A stretch of DNA of 64,000 nt from Halococcus qingdaonensis (GCF_024508235.1 NZ_CP101943.1:2515112-2579111); one strand, 5' to 3'. Shown: positions 17,698-26,490, counted from the stretch's first letter. Numbers and translations: made by a program. Notes: a model not told the origin generated them from the sequence alone.

Positions 17698-18255
17698 GTG
17701 GCGACCGAGTGGTCGGTACGGGCAATCACGCGCGCGATGCTGCCGATCCTCCTCGTGCTCACGCTCGTCGAACTCGGGAGCGGTCTCGTGCTCGACTCGT
17801 TCGAGGCGACCCTGCTCCAGTTCCCCTCGCTGCTCGTGCTCGTGCCCGTCACCATCGGCACCGCCGGTAACCTCGGGAGTGTGCTCGCCGCGCGACTCTC
17901 GACGGCCCTCCATCTAGGACGGCTCTCCTTCGCACCCGACGACGAGGTGCTTGCGGGCAATGCTGTCGCGACTATCGCCCTCTCGTTCACTGTCTTTCCG
18001 ACCGTGGGTGCCGGCGCGTGGGCGTTGTCGGCGCTGGTCGCCGAAACCAAGCTCCCGCTCGCGACGGTCCTCCTGGTCGCGACGGCCAGCGGCGCGATCC
18101 TGGCCGTGCTCGCCGTTCTCATTACCGTCGTGGCGACCTACGCCGCCTACCGGTTCGGTCTCGATCCCGACGACGTGGTGATCCCCGTCGTGACGAACGT
18201 CTCGGACGTACTCGGTGTCGTGGTTCTGTTCGCCGTCGTCCAGGTCGTCGTCTGA
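17698..18255 (+). CDS. MgtE/SLC41-like membrane domain protein, second half
   Basis: A 185-aa protein starting at GTG 17698, directly after the TGA of the previous gene. It repeats the same layout: LLVLVPVTIGTAGNLGSVLAARLSTALHLG, then NPxD-like DPDDVVIPVVTNVSDVLGVV. Together the two proteins resemble a eukaryotic SLC41 transporter, which carries two MgtE domains in one chain, so a heterodimeric Mg or other divalent-cation channel is likely (inference). Confidence 0.8.
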   Translation: MATEWSVRAITRAMLPILLVLTLVELGSGLVLDSFEATLLQFPSLLVLVPVTIGTAGNLGSVLAARLSTALHLGRLSFAPDDEVLAGNAVATIALSFTVFPTVGAGAWALSALVAETKLPLATVLLVATASGAILAVLAVLITVVATYAAYRFGLDPDDVVIPVVTNVSDVLGVVVLFAVVQVVV

Positions 18256-18297
18256 GCAGGACGGCGGATTTACGGACCCGGCCCTGCTCGGTGACGC

Positions 18298-19269
18298 ATG
18301 GATCGCCGCGTGTGGCTGCTCGTCGGCTGTCTCGTGCTCGCCGGCTGCGTAGCCACCGGTCCGGGTGCCGACGGACCGACGAACGCCTCCGCGGCGACGA
18401 CGGCGCTCGACGGCCCCACCGCGAACGCGGACGTCGGCACGACCCCCGCGAAGACGACGCACTCCGGGCTTCGGGCGACCGTCACGCACGTCGTCGACGG
18501 CGATACACTCGACGTCAGATATCCCAACGGAACCACGGACACGGTCCGGCTACGCGGCGTCGACACGCCGGAAGTCCACGTCCCCACGAACCCGAGCGAG
18601 TACGAGGGCGTGCCCGACAGCGACGCCGGCGCGACGTGTCTCGACGACGCGGGCGACGAGGCGAGCGCGTTCACGACACGAGCGGTCGCCGGCGAGACGG
18701 TGCAGCTCGTGGGGATCGACGGGCGCGGGCGCTACGACCGTCTGCTGGCGCTCGTCCGCCACGACGGCCGCGATCTCAACTACCGGCTCGTCGCGACGGG
18801 TCATGCGCGGGTCTACGACAGCCAGTTCGCGGGCCGCGAGCGGTTCTCCCGAGCGGAAACGCGCGCCCGACGGAACGGAACGGCTCTCTGGGCGTGTGCG
18901 AGCGAGCCGTCGGCGACACCGACCGGGTCCGACGACGGCCCGCTCGCGATCGCCGCGATCGCCGCCGATGCACCGGGCAACGATAACGCGAACCTCGACG
19001 AGGAAACCGTCACCCTCGAAAACAGCGGGTCGACCCCGATCGCCCTCGACGACTGGACGGTCAGCGACGAAGTGGATCATACCTACTCGTTCCCGAGCGA
19101 CGCCACCCTCGCCGCCGGTGCGAGTCTCACGCTGCACACGGGCCGGGGAACCGACACGGACACCGACCGTTACTGGGGAGCGACGAGCGCCGTCTGGAAC
19201 AACGACGGCGACACCGTGGTCATCGCGAACGCGAGCGGCGCGGTCGTCGCGCGGCGCTCGTACGGCTGA
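18298..19269 (+). CDS. secreted lipoprotein nuclease: SNase domain plus lamin-tail domain
   Basis: A 323-aa protein. The lipobox LVLAGC at residues 14-19 indicates membrane anchoring outside the cell. A staphylococcal nuclease-like domain spans about 60-205 (THVVDGDTLDVRYP, VRLRGVDTPEVH, GRYDRLLALVRHDGRDLN, FSRAETRARRNGTALWACA). An LTD (lamin-tail) beta-sandwich spans about 220-323 (DEETVTLENSGSTPIALDDW, then GDTVVIANASG). Probably degrades extracellular nucleic acids for nutrients. Confidence 0.88.
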   Translation: MDRRVWLLVGCLVLAGCVATGPGADGPTNASAATTALDGPTANADVGTTPAKTTHSGLRATVTHVVDGDTLDVRYPNGTTDTVRLRGVDTPEVHVPTNPSEYEGVPDSDAGATCLDDAGDEASAFTTRAVAGETVQLVGIDGRGRYDRLLALVRHDGRDLNYRLVATGHARVYDSQFAGRERFSRAETRARRNGTALWACASEPSATPTGSDDGPLAIAAIAADAPGNDNANLDEETVTLENSGSTPIALDDWTVSDEVDHTYSFPSDATLAAGASLTLHTGRGTDTDTDRYWGATSAVWNNDGDTVVIANASGAVVARRSYG

Positions 19270-19306
19270 GCGCAGCACTCAACCGGCTGGCAGCCGTAGT
19301 CGAGCC

Positions 19307-20383
19307 GTGGTATCGCGCCTCGAACTCCCGCCACGGCTGGTCGACCTATCGATCCTCGTAACCGTGGGTTTCGCGGTCGCCACCGGCCTGCTAACCCTTA
19401 TTTCTGGTCGGCCCGGCGACGCGGTCGTGTTCGTCCTCCACGGGATGGGTGGGCTGGCGCTCGTTCTCCTCCTCTTCTGGAAGCTCCGCCGAGTGCGCCC
19501 GCGACTGACCAACCGGGTGGCGTGGAACCGGGGCACGATCGTCTCGGTTCTCCTGACCGGTCTCGCGCTCGCAGCGCTCGCCACCGGGTTCGTCTGGACC
19601 TCGGGCGGAACCCCTACGATCGGTCCGTGGCTGCTCCTGTTCGTTCATATGGCGCTCGGCGCTCTCGTCGTTCCCGTCCTGCTCGTCCACCTCCGGGGGC
19701 GGATCCATCTCCCGAGCACGGACGACTTCGAGGGCCGGCGGACGGCGCTCTCCTCGCTCGCGGTCGTCGGTTTCGGCGCGCTCGCGTGGCGCTTCCAGCG
19801 CGGGGCGAACCGCCTGCTCGGACTCGCCACCGATCAGCGCTTCACCGGCTCGACCGAGGAGGGAACGGACGCGGGCAACGCTTTTCCGGTAACAAGCTGG
19901 GTCGCCGATGATCCCGACCCGATCGATCCCGACGAGTGGGAGCTCCGGGTCGGCGGTGCGGTCGAACGCGAGCAGACACTCTCGATCGACGATCTCGACC
20001 CCGACAGCGCGGGGCGCACGACCCTCGACTGCACGAGCGGCTGGTACTCGACCCACGACTGGCGTGGCCTCCGAGTCGGCGATCTCCTCGATACGGTCGA
20101 ACCCGACCCTGCGGCGGAATGGGTCTCCTTCCGTTCGGTGACGGGCTATCGCTGGAGCCTCCCGATCGAGGAGGCACGCGACGCGCTGCTGGCGACCCAC
20201 ACCGACGGCGAGCGGCTCTCGCACGGCCACGGCTTCCCGCTCAGGCTGGTCGCACCCGGCCGGCGCGGCTTCCAGTGGGTGAAGTGGATCGACAGAATTG
20301 AGATCAGCCGCCAGCGCGACACGAGCGAGTGGCTGGCGATCTTCGTCAGCGGGTTCGAGGAGAACGCTACGAACGATCGTTGA
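19307..20383 (+). CDS. membrane-anchored molybdopterin-dependent oxidoreductase (sulfite-oxidase fold)
   Basis: A 358-aa protein from GTG 19307. The N-terminal 150 residues hold about four TM helices resembling a cytochrome b561-like or YedZ-like anchor. The C-terminal sulfite-oxidase-type Moco domain shows ELRVGGAVEREQTLSIDDL, the Mo-ligand Cys in TTLDCTSGWYSTHDWRGL, and GFPLRLVAPGRRGFQWVKW. Substrate unknown (sulfite or methionine sulfoxide are family options). A much longer frame upstream of GTG 19307 overlaps the nuclease gene and is not coding. Its 3' end overlaps the convergent UPF0201 gene by 17 nt. Confidence 0.85.
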   Translation: MVSRLELPPRLVDLSILVTVGFAVATGLLTLISGRPGDAVVFVLHGMGGLALVLLLFWKLRRVRPRLTNRVAWNRGTIVSVLLTGLALAALATGFVWTSGGTPTIGPWLLLFVHMALGALVVPVLLVHLRGRIHLPSTDDFEGRRTALSSLAVVGFGALAWRFQRGANRLLGLATDQRFTGSTEEGTDAGNAFPVTSWVADDPDPIDPDEWELRVGGAVEREQTLSIDDLDPDSAGRTTLDCTSGWYSTHDWRGLRVGDLLDTVEPDPAAEWVSFRSVTGYRWSLPIEEARDALLATHTDGERLSHGHGFPLRLVAPGRRGFQWVKWIDRIEISRQRDTSEWLAIFVSGFEENATNDR

Positions 20384-20780
20384 CCGGTGTTCCGTCCTCG
20401 GTCGGCGGCGCGATATGGTTGATGTACTCCTCGACGCTCGGCTCGTGGACTCGGATCCGTAGCTCGATATCGCCGAGTTCGTCCGGTTCGCCGACCGCGA
20501 AGTTGACGACGCCCTCGAAGGCGGCCTGTTTCTTCAGCGCGACGCGCACGACGTCGCCCTGACGGTCGGCGAAGAACTCGTTGCGGGCGCTGTCGAGGAT
20601 CTCCTGGTCGTGGAGCAGTTCCGAAAAGTGGTCCAAACTGTGGGTTTCGGCACGTACCTCGCCGGGCGCGCGCTCGATCTCCGCGCCGGGCACGAGGTTC
20701 TCGACGGCCGTGACGATCCGCTCGGTGACTTCGGTGTCGTTGACCGGTGCGGCGAGTTCCACGTCGATGCGATACATCAT
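20367..20780 (-). CDS. UPF0201 RNA-binding-domain protein
   Basis: A 137-aa archaeal protein; RIDVELAAPVNDTEVTERIV and LHDQEILDSARNEF are conserved UPF0201 (DUF54) blocks with an RNA-binding-like fold. Start could be ATG 20780 or 20777; either way it overlaps the UPF0200 stop. The UPF0200-UPF0201 pairing is typical in archaea, though the joint function is unknown. Confidence 0.88.
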   Translation of the reverse strand: MMYRIDVELAAPVNDTEVTERIVTAVENLVPGAEIERAPGEVRAETHSLDHFSELLHDQEILDSARNEFFADRQGDVVRVALKKQAAFEGVVNFAVGEPDELGDIELRIRVHEPSVEEYINHIAPPTEDGTPVNDRS

Positions 20781-21328
20781 TCACCTTCCTCCGCGAGCAG
20801 CGTCCGGATACGATCCTGAAACGCCGCGAGCGAGTCGGTGTTCTCAATCCGCCTGTCGGCGCGCTCGATGGCATCGTCCATCCCGAAGCCGATTTCGCGC
20901 TCGTCGCGTGCTTCGAGGCTCTCACCGCCGTCGGCGCTCGTGACGTCGCGTCCCCGTGCATCGACGCGCTCGGCGCGCACATCGAAGGGAGCCTCGATGG
21001 CGATCAACGAGAACGCCTCGCCAAAGCGCTCCTCGAACCGTTCGACCTCCACCCCAGAACGGATGCCGTCGACGAGCACCGTGGACGAGTCGGCGAGCTC
21101 GCGCTCGATGATCGGCAGCGACCGCTCGGCGATGGCCCCCTGACCGCTCTCCTCGCGGAGCGCCTGCGCCACGCGGCCGTGGTGCTCGGCGGGATCGAGC
21201 CCCCGATCGCGGCAGGCCTCCCTGATGACGTCGCCCATCGTCACGACCGGGATCCCCATCTCGCGGGCGACGGCGGCGGCCTCGCTCTTGCCGCTGCCCG
21301 GCAGGCCGACGATACCGATGACGCTCAT
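20777..21328 (-). CDS. UPF0200 nucleotide kinase-like protein
   Basis: A 183-aa P-loop protein, MSVIGIVGLPGSGKSEAAA, with GDVIREACRDRG and VLVDGIRSGVEVERF, an adenylate/dephospho-CoA-kinase-like family of archaea (UPF0200). True substrate not established. ATG 21328 chosen; the open frame beyond runs through the tRNA-Arg gene. Confidence 0.88.
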   Translation of the reverse strand: MSVIGIVGLPGSGKSEAAAVAREMGIPVVTMGDVIREACRDRGLDPAEHHGRVAQALREESGQGAIAERSLPIIERELADSSTVLVDGIRSGVEVERFEERFGEAFSLIAIEAPFDVRAERVDARGRDVTSADGGESLEARDEREIGFGMDDAIERADRRIENTDSLAAFQDRIRTLLAEEGE

Positions 21329-21411
21329 TGCGCCCTCTTGTGGAGAATCGCTGTTAAACGCTCCGCACCGGACCCAATCGCTTTTGAACCGCTCGCTCTC
21401 ACCCCCCATGA

Positions 21412-21486
21412 GGGCACGTAGCTCAGCCCGGATAGAGCGTCGGACTTCTAATCCGACGGCCGTGGGTTCGAATCCCACCGTGCCCG
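21412..21486 (+). tRNA. tRNA-Arg (anticodon TCT)
   Basis: A 75-nt cloverleaf: acceptor GGGCACG pairs with CGTGCCC before discriminator G; D arm TAGCTCAGCCCGG; anticodon stem-loop TCGGA-CTTCTAA-TCCGA with anticodon TCT; T-loop GGTTCGAATCC. No intron, and CCA is not encoded. Confidence 0.95.
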
Positions 21487-21886
21487 AGTACCTTTTTACT
21501 TCGTCGGGTTCGCGCGGAGCGCGAACCACTCCTCGCAAAAAGCTACGCTAAAAACTCCCGCTCGCTCCCTACGGTCGCTCACGGCGAACCGCGCTCACTG
21601 CGTTCGCGCGGACACGATCACTCCGCACCGCACTGCAACACACCGCTCGTACCGCCGAAGCCCTCGGCACGCGCTCACTCCGTTCGCTACTCGCTCGGCC
21701 TGCGGCCTCGCTCGCGCCCCTCGCCCTTCATCCGCCAGGAGAGCAAACTCGCCTGAGCCTCGGCTCGCGTCGCTCGCCGAGACGCCAGGCACCGCACCGC
21801 TCCCGCCACCGCCCGGCGACCGCAACCGCCACCCGCAGCGCGGGCGGACCACGCGCTTTTTGCTCGCGGAGGTGAAACGGGGGGCG
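21487..21886. other. 400-bp gene-free region rich in haloarchaeal intergenic repeat words
   Basis: Between tRNA-Arg and nadK no coding frame looks real. The DNA holds a GGA-triloop hairpin at 21507-21527 and repeated CGCTCACT(G/C)CGTTCGC / TACGGTCGCTCACGG / CTACTCGCTCGG words (21570-21720), the mirror strand of those at 5466-5510. From about 21740 it becomes very Arg-codon-like GC-rich sequence without features. Confidence 0.6.
21507..21527. repeat. 9-bp hairpin with GGA triloop
   Basis: GGTTCGCGC (21507-21515), GGA, GCGCGAACC (21519-21527). Perfect stem, same C-(GGA)-G closing as 5445-5465. It lies 21 nt after tRNA-Arg and could stop or stabilise that transcript; no T-tract directly follows, although CCTTTTTAC precedes it. 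Confidence 0.8.
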
Positions 21887-22705
21887 ATGAGGGCCGGTAT
21901 CGTCGCCCGTCGCGGCAACGATCGGGCGGCCGCGCTCGCCGCCGAGGTCCGCGAACACCTCCGCGAGTCGGGTGCCCAAGTGTGGGTCGACGAGGCGACC
22001 GCCGACACGCTCGCAGTCGATGGCTACCCCGTCGCGCGGATGAGCGACTGCACGCTCGTCGTCTCGATCGGCGGCGACGGCACCTTCCTCTTTACCGCCC
22101 GCGAGGTCGGCACGACGCCGATCATGGGCGTCAATCTCGGCGAGGTCGGCTTCCTCAACGCGACCTCGCCCGACGACGCGCTCGCCGAACTCACGCGCGA
22201 ACTCGACCACATCGAGCGCGAGGGCGAGCCACGGACCCGGACCGTCCCCAGACTTCGTGTCTCTGGCGAGGATATCTCGCTCCCGCGCGCACTCAACGAG
22301 ATCGTCGTAATGGGTGATCGCGGTCCCGGTCGCGGTGCCGAATTCACCGTCGAGATCGACGGCAGCGAGTATCTCGACAGCCACGCCGACGGCGTGCTCG
22401 TCGCCACGCAGACCGGGAGCACGGCCTACAACCTGAGCGAGGGCGGCCCGCTGGTCCATCCCGACGTGCCGGCGCTCGTCGTCACAGATATGGCCGCGAC
22501 CGACCCGATGCCGCCGCTGGTCGTCGGTCGGGACAGCGAGATCGCGATCACGGTCGGTGACGGCGACACGGCCGTGGTCGCCGACGGCCGCAATCGTGTC
22601 GCCCTCGCCGCGCCTGCGACGGTCACGATCGGTGTCGCCGACGAGCCGACGCGCATCGCCGGTCCGCCGCTGGAGTTCTTCAGCGCGCTCGACAAACTCG
22701 ACTGA
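21887..22705 (+). CDS. nadK: NAD(+)/NADH kinase
   Basis: A 272-aa protein with the NAD-kinase motif VSIGGDGTFLFTAREV, GVNLGEVGFLNA, ALNEIVVMGDRGPGRG and DGVLVATQTGSTAYNLSEGG. Makes NADP(H) from NAD(H) with ATP or polyphosphate. ATG 21887 chosen over 21860 because MRAGIVARRG matches the beta-strand start of the family. Confidence 0.93.
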   Translation: MRAGIVARRGNDRAAALAAEVREHLRESGAQVWVDEATADTLAVDGYPVARMSDCTLVVSIGGDGTFLFTAREVGTTPIMGVNLGEVGFLNATSPDDALAELTRELDHIEREGEPRTRTVPRLRVSGEDISLPRALNEIVVMGDRGPGRGAEFTVEIDGSEYLDSHADGVLVATQTGSTAYNLSEGGPLVHPDVPALVVTDMAATDPMPPLVVGRDSEIAITVGDGDTAVVADGRNRVALAAPATVTIGVADEPTRIAGPPLEFFSALDKLD

Positions 22706-22810
22706 CCACGGGATGGCGATGGTGTGGGTGGGAAAACGGGGTGAGTGGTGGGGGCAAGACTGGGGACGTTTCGCAAGGTGTAACGGGGAGGAGCACCAAC
22801 GAACAGCCGA

Positions 22811-23737
22811 ATGAGCCAGCAGCTGCCGGACGTACAGGCTGCCCAGCCAGATGTAACCGTGGGACTCAATCACGTCGGCGTCACCGGCGTCGAGAAACTC
22901 GTCAAACTCGGTCGGGAGAACAAACGCCCGATCGTGCTGATGGCGACCTTCGAGGTGTTCGTCGACCTGCCGTCGTGGCGCAAGGGTGCGGACATGAGCC
23001 GGAACATGGAGGTCGTCGACGAGACCCTCGAAGCGGCCGTCGCCGAGCCTGCCTACCGCGTGGAGGACGTCTGTGGCGACGCCGCCGAGCGCCTACTCGA
23101 CAAACACGAGTACACGACCGAGGCCACCGTCGAGATGGAAGCCGAATACGTCACGCGCGAGCAGACACCCGCGAGCGACAAGGAGACTCAGGGCACGGCG
23201 ACGATCATCGCCAGCGCCTGCGCGACCGAGGAGGGGACGACCGAGGAGATCGGTACCAGGGTCACGGGGATGACCGTCTGTCCGTGCTCGCAGGGCATGT
23301 CGGCCTCGCGCGCCCGCGAAACCCTCGCCGAACTGGGCGTCGACGACGAAACCACCGAACAATTCCTGGAGGAGGTGCCACAGGCCGGCCACTCCCAGCG
23401 CGGACACGCGACGCTGCGGGTGAAAAGCGACGGTGCACCCGAGGTCGACATGCGCGATCTCATCGACGTGGCACGCGATTCGATGAGCGCCCGCATCTAC
23501 AACCTCGCCAAACGTCCCGACGAGGATCACATGACGGAGGCCGCCCACGCGAACGCGAAGTTCGTCGAGGACTGCGTGCGCGACATGGCTGAGGGCGTCG
23601 TGGGCGAGTTCCCCGATCTCGCCGACGACGCGGTGGTGACGATGAAACAGTCGAACGACGAATCGATCCACCAGCACAACGCCCACGCCGAGCGGGTCGC
23701 GACGGTCGGCCAGCTCCGATCCGAACTCGACGACTGA
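22811..23737 (+). CDS. mptA: GTP cyclohydrolase MptA
   Basis: A 308-aa FolE2/MptA-type enzyme. It has [20 protein letters not shown], the catalytic Cys region [20 protein letters not shown] and [11 protein letters not shown]. It starts pterin/7-deazaguanine biosynthesis (folate-like cofactor and archaeosine precursors) from GTP using a divalent metal. The end reads [20 protein letters not shown]; this tail is repeated downstream at 23845-23941, so the present stop may not be the ancestral one. Confidence 0.93.
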   Translation: MSQQLPDVQAAQPDVTVGLNHVGVTGVEKLVKLGRENKRPIVLMATFEVFVDLPSWRKGADMSRNMEVVDETLEAAVAEPAYRVEDVCGDAAERLLDKHEYTTEATVEMEAEYVTREQTPASDKETQGTATIIASACATEEGTTEEIGTRVTGMTVCPCSQGMSASRARETLAELGVDDETTEQFLEEVPQAGHSQRGHATLRVKSDGAPEVDMRDLIDVARDSMSARIYNLAKRPDEDHMTEAAHANAKFVEDCVRDMAEGVVGEFPDLADDAVVTMKQSNDESIHQHNAHAERVATVGQLRSELDD

Positions 23738-23844
23738 GTTTTGGTGCAGATTTTTGCGAACGAGCGCGCGGCGCGAAGCGCCGCGATCTGCGCGAACGGT
23801 GAAACCGTGAGCGCGACGCGAGCGACGCAAAAAGGTGCAACTGA
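23738..23844. repeat. palindromic insert separating duplicated mptA 3' ends
   Basis: A 107-bp segment between the mptA stop and the copied tail. Outer arms TTTTTGCG (23751-23758) and CGCAAAAA (23826-23833) face each other; inside are an 8-bp hairpin CGCGGCGC-GAA-GCGCCGCG (23767-23785) and ACGGT-GAA-ACCGT (23796-23808). GGTGCA occurs on both flanks. It looks like a structured intergenic repeat inserted at the gene end. Confidence 0.6.
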
Positions 23845-23941
23845 CGGATCGATCCACCAGCACAACGCCCACGCCGAACGGGTTGCAACGGTCGGTCAGC
23901 TTCGATCCGAGATCGACGAAACGGCTTCGGCCGACGACTAG
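23845..23941 (+). pseudogene. duplicated C-terminal fragment of mptA
   Basis: Encodes [20 protein letters not shown] and on to RSEIDETASADD before a TAG at 23939-23941. It is nearly the same as the last 26 codons of mptA but differs at about nine codons, six of them synonymous. It is in an open frame from 23741 but has no own start close to the homology. It may be the remnant of the original mptA 3' end. It overlaps the TrmB gene stop by 4 nt. Confidence 0.75.
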
Positions 23942-24744
23942 CCGAGATCGAGGCGCTTGGCCCCCTCCCAGCGCGGCTCGAACTCGCGGGTAATCTCGCC
24001 GGCGAAGGCGGGATCCTTGATGTCGATCATCGCGAACAGCTGCGTGCTGTCGAGCGGGTGTGGCACCTCGATACAGGTCTCGACGCCGTCGATCACGGTG
24101 AAGGTCCGCTCGACGGCGTCGCTGGTCCGCGTGCTGACGCGATCGTGGGGCAAGAGCGTGTTCACGTAGCGCTCGTTGACGGCATCGGGGAGCTCCGTGA
24201 CGAGGTCGGGATGCATCAGCAGCGAGACGTCCACGCCACGATCGACGGCCGCGCCCAGTCGCTCGGTGACGCGGTTGCCGACCGATGCCGTGTCGAACTG
24301 GGCCGACAGCACCGCCGCGACGACCACCACGCTCTCCTCGGCGGCCGCGAGGCGCTCTTCGAGCAGATCGATCGTCTCCTCGGCACCGACCGCCGCCGTC
24401 CAGAACCGTTCGTTGGCGGGTTCGCTGGCGTCGAGTTCGCAGACGAGCTCGTCGACGACCTCCTCGTACTGGTCGGCTCTGGCTTCGAGCTCGCGCCGAC
24501 GATCCTCGAGCAGCCGCGACAGCGCCGTCTCGGGTTCGACCGCGACGTATTTCTTGGGCCGCGAGGCGCTCTGCGATCTGATGAGGCTGTGGGTCTCGAT
24601 GGTCGCGAGCACGTCGTAGATGCGACCCATCGGCACGCCGCTGGCGCGCGAGAGCTCCTTTGCGGTCGTCGGACCGGTATCGAGCAGCGCTCGATAGACG
24701 CGCGCCTCGTATTCGGAGAGGCCGAGGTCGCTGAGATCAGCCAT
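23938..24744 (-). CDS. TrmB family transcriptional regulator
   Basis: A 268-aa protein. N-terminal wHTH: LGLSEYEARVYRALLDTGPT, then ELSRASGVPMGRIYDVLATIE. A coiled coil follows (about residues 80-110) and then a phospholipase D-like/TrmB C-terminal sensor domain. The sugar-binding extension seen in maltose regulators is short, so the ligand is unknown. ATG 24744 or 24747 both possible. Divergent from fxsA. Confidence 0.85.
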   Translation of the reverse strand: MADLSDLGLSEYEARVYRALLDTGPTTAKELSRASGVPMGRIYDVLATIETHSLIRSQSASRPKKYVAVEPETALSRLLEDRRRELEARADQYEEVVDELVCELDASEPANERFWTAAVGAEETIDLLEERLAAAEESVVVVAAVLSAQFDTASVGNRVTERLGAAVDRGVDVSLLMHPDLVTELPDAVNERYVNTLLPHDRVSTRTSDAVERTFTVIDGVETCIEVPHPLDSTQLFAMIDIKDPAFAGEITREFEPRWEGAKRLDLG

Positions 24745-24866
24745 CATCCCACCGTTTCGGGCCACAGCAATAAACTCATCGGCAGTTCATCGCCCGTCGC
24801 CAGTGCGTCCGCTGGTTCGCACGTCCGTCAGGAAAGGGTTTTGCGTGCGCGACCGGTAGGGAGGCT

Positions 24867-25367
24867 ATGCTGCTCCGGATACTCGGATTGCTCCTTCTGA
24901 TCCCGCTGTTCGACATGGTGGTGCTCGTCGCCGTGGCGACACAGACGTCGCTCGGTTTCGTCGGGGCCGTGGCGCTGGTCGTTCTCACGGCGCTGATCGG
25001 CATGTTGCTCGTGCGTTCCGAGGGCCGCCACACCGCCCGGAAGATCCAGGAGCGTATCCGGAACGGCTCGTTGCCGGGCGACGAACTGCTCGACGGCGGG
25101 CTGCTCATCGGTGCGGGCGCGTTCCTGCTCACGCCGGGGTTCGTGACGGATCTCGTCGGGCTGGTACTTGTCGTGCCGGTGACGCGCTGGCCCGTCCGGA
25201 AGGCGCTCAAGCGCTGGCTCGTCATCCCGTATCTCGACCGGAAGATGGGGGGGATCGCCAGCGGTGTCGCCTACGGCGGTGGCTTTCCCGACGGGGAGGA
25301 CACCTACGACGTCGATGCCGGCAGTTACGAGGTCCACGACCGCGATGGCGATACGAGCCGCGACTGA
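24867..25367 (+). CDS. fxsA: FxsA family membrane protein
   Basis: A 166-aa protein with four TM segments. FxsA signature includes LLLIPLFDMVVLVAVA at the start, GDELLDGGLLIGAGAFLLTPGFVTDLVGL centrally, and a cytoplasmic acidic tail DTYDVDAGSYEVHD. E. coli FxsA relieves phage exclusion when overproduced; the archaeal role is unknown. Confidence 0.9.
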   Translation: MLLRILGLLLLIPLFDMVVLVAVATQTSLGFVGAVALVVLTALIGMLLVRSEGRHTARKIQERIRNGSLPGDELLDGGLLIGAGAFLLTPGFVTDLVGLVLVVPVTRWPVRKALKRWLVIPYLDRKMGGIASGVAYGGGFPDGEDTYDVDAGSYEVHDRDGDTSRD

Positions 25368-25416
25368 GGACGCGAAGAGAAACGCTTACAAACCGATGGG
25401 AGCAATCACTGGTGTC

Positions 25417-25490
25417 GGGCCAATAGCTCAGTTAGGTTGAGCGCTCGGCTGATAACCGGGAGGTCCGCGGTTCAAATCCGCGTTGGCCCA
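25417..25490 (+). tRNA. tRNA-Ile (anticodon GAT)
   Basis: A 74-nt cloverleaf: acceptor GGGCCAA / TTGGCCC with discriminator A, D arm TAGCTCAGTTAGGTTGAGC, anticodon loop CTGATAA (GAT), T-loop GGTTCAAATCC. No intron. Confidence 0.95.
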
Positions 25491-25709
25491 CTGTTCTTCG
25501 ATCGTTTTCCTCGTAGTGGCGACACCGCTGTCGCTCGCCGGTAACTCTCTGAAAAGACAGCAGGGGGACGTTACAGGTGATGCCACGCAACGGAGCCCCG
25601 CTGTCCCGGAGCGCGCCTTGCTCCATCGTTTTCTTTGTGCTTGGACAGCATAAGCTTTGTGTGGTGTGCAGGCGGATGACATGACTGTCGTCGGGCGCAC
25701 TGCCGACCG

Positions 25710-26012
25710 TCAGGACTGCTGGAAGCGCGTCGTTCCGGCGGGGCCGGCAGCCAGCTCGTGGCGTGGGGTGTGGTGGACCGGTGGCTCGGCTCGACGGCTC
25801 CCGGCGATCGCCGGCTCCACGGTGATCGACGCGTCGTTCCACGGCGCGAACATCGCGTGCGGGATGAACTGCTCGCTGTCGTTTCGGCGCAGCGTCACGC
25901 CAGCCGGGTCGGTGGCGACGACGACGGCGTAGCGCTCGTGACTGTCGGTCTCGTAGAGAACGTCCCCGACATCGGGGTCGGCGCGGTCGGTCGTGGCATC
26001 GGTGGCTGTCAT
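25710..26012 (-). CDS. hypothetical acidic protein
   Basis: A 100-aa frame, MTATDATTDRADPDVGDVLY, with an ordered-looking middle part (HERYAVVVATDPAGVTLRRN, EQFIPHAMFAPW) and a low-complexity tail. Acidic residues and codon use fit a real haloarchaeal gene. I do not recognise a family. The 219 bp between tRNA-Ile and this gene contain nothing I can name. Confidence 0.55.
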   Translation of the reverse strand: MTATDATTDRADPDVGDVLYETDSHERYAVVVATDPAGVTLRRNDSEQFIPHAMFAPWNDASITVEPAIAGSRRAEPPVHHTPRHELAAGPAGTTRFQQS

Positions 26013-26247
26013 GGTGGGCTGTCGGCGGGAGCGGGGACCGCTGTGACACCGCCGCCGTGTTCGGTCGGACGACCGACCGGCTATTGAATCACGATCACCG
26101 TTGCCGGTCGTTTCTCACCGTTCCGGGCGTGAAGCGACCGAAATCGTCCGGCCCGGTCGCGTGACGGAATCGTGTGATTGAGACGTTTCGAGCCCGTACC
26201 GGGGGTATGAATCGTTCACGACGCCGAAACGGTCGGGTGAGCTGCCC

Positions 26248-26454
26248 GTGAGCATCGACGAGCGGGTGCTGTTCGCCATCGTGCTCGCCATCGGCGTCGT
26301 GCTCCCCGGCGGTGCGAACTACGCCCTTTCGTCCCTCGGCTTCGAGACGGCCGGAACGGCCGTCTGGGCGCTCGGCTATCTGGGGGTGGCGCTGTTCGTC
26401 TGGTATCGCTGGATTCGCCCGCTCGATTTCGGTGCGCACGGCGACGGGTCGTAA
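26248..26454 (+). CDS. small two-TM membrane protein
   Basis: A 68-aa protein from GTG 26248 (MSIDERVLFAIVLAIGVVLP) with two hydrophobic helices and a WYRWIRPLDF connector to a short acidic tail. Family unknown, codon use as neighbours. Followed 36 nt later by another small membrane protein, probably co-transcribed. Confidence 0.65.
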   Translation: MSIDERVLFAIVLAIGVVLPGGANYALSSLGFETAGTAVWALGYLGVALFVWYRWIRPLDFGAHGDGS

Positions 26455-26490
26455 CCTTGAAATCTGGGACCGACTCATCCCACCACGAGA

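Noticed and set aside
18365-19306. Upstream half of a 672-codon frame ending in the molybdoenzyme
   Set aside because: It overlaps the SNase/LTD lipoprotein in another frame and is Arg/Ser/Thr-rich. Conserved sequence of the molybdoenzyme begins at GTG 19307.
25491-25709. Possible RNA gene after tRNA-Ile
   Set aside because: No stable extended pairing or conserved RNA motif seen; a minus-strand frame here is not convincing.
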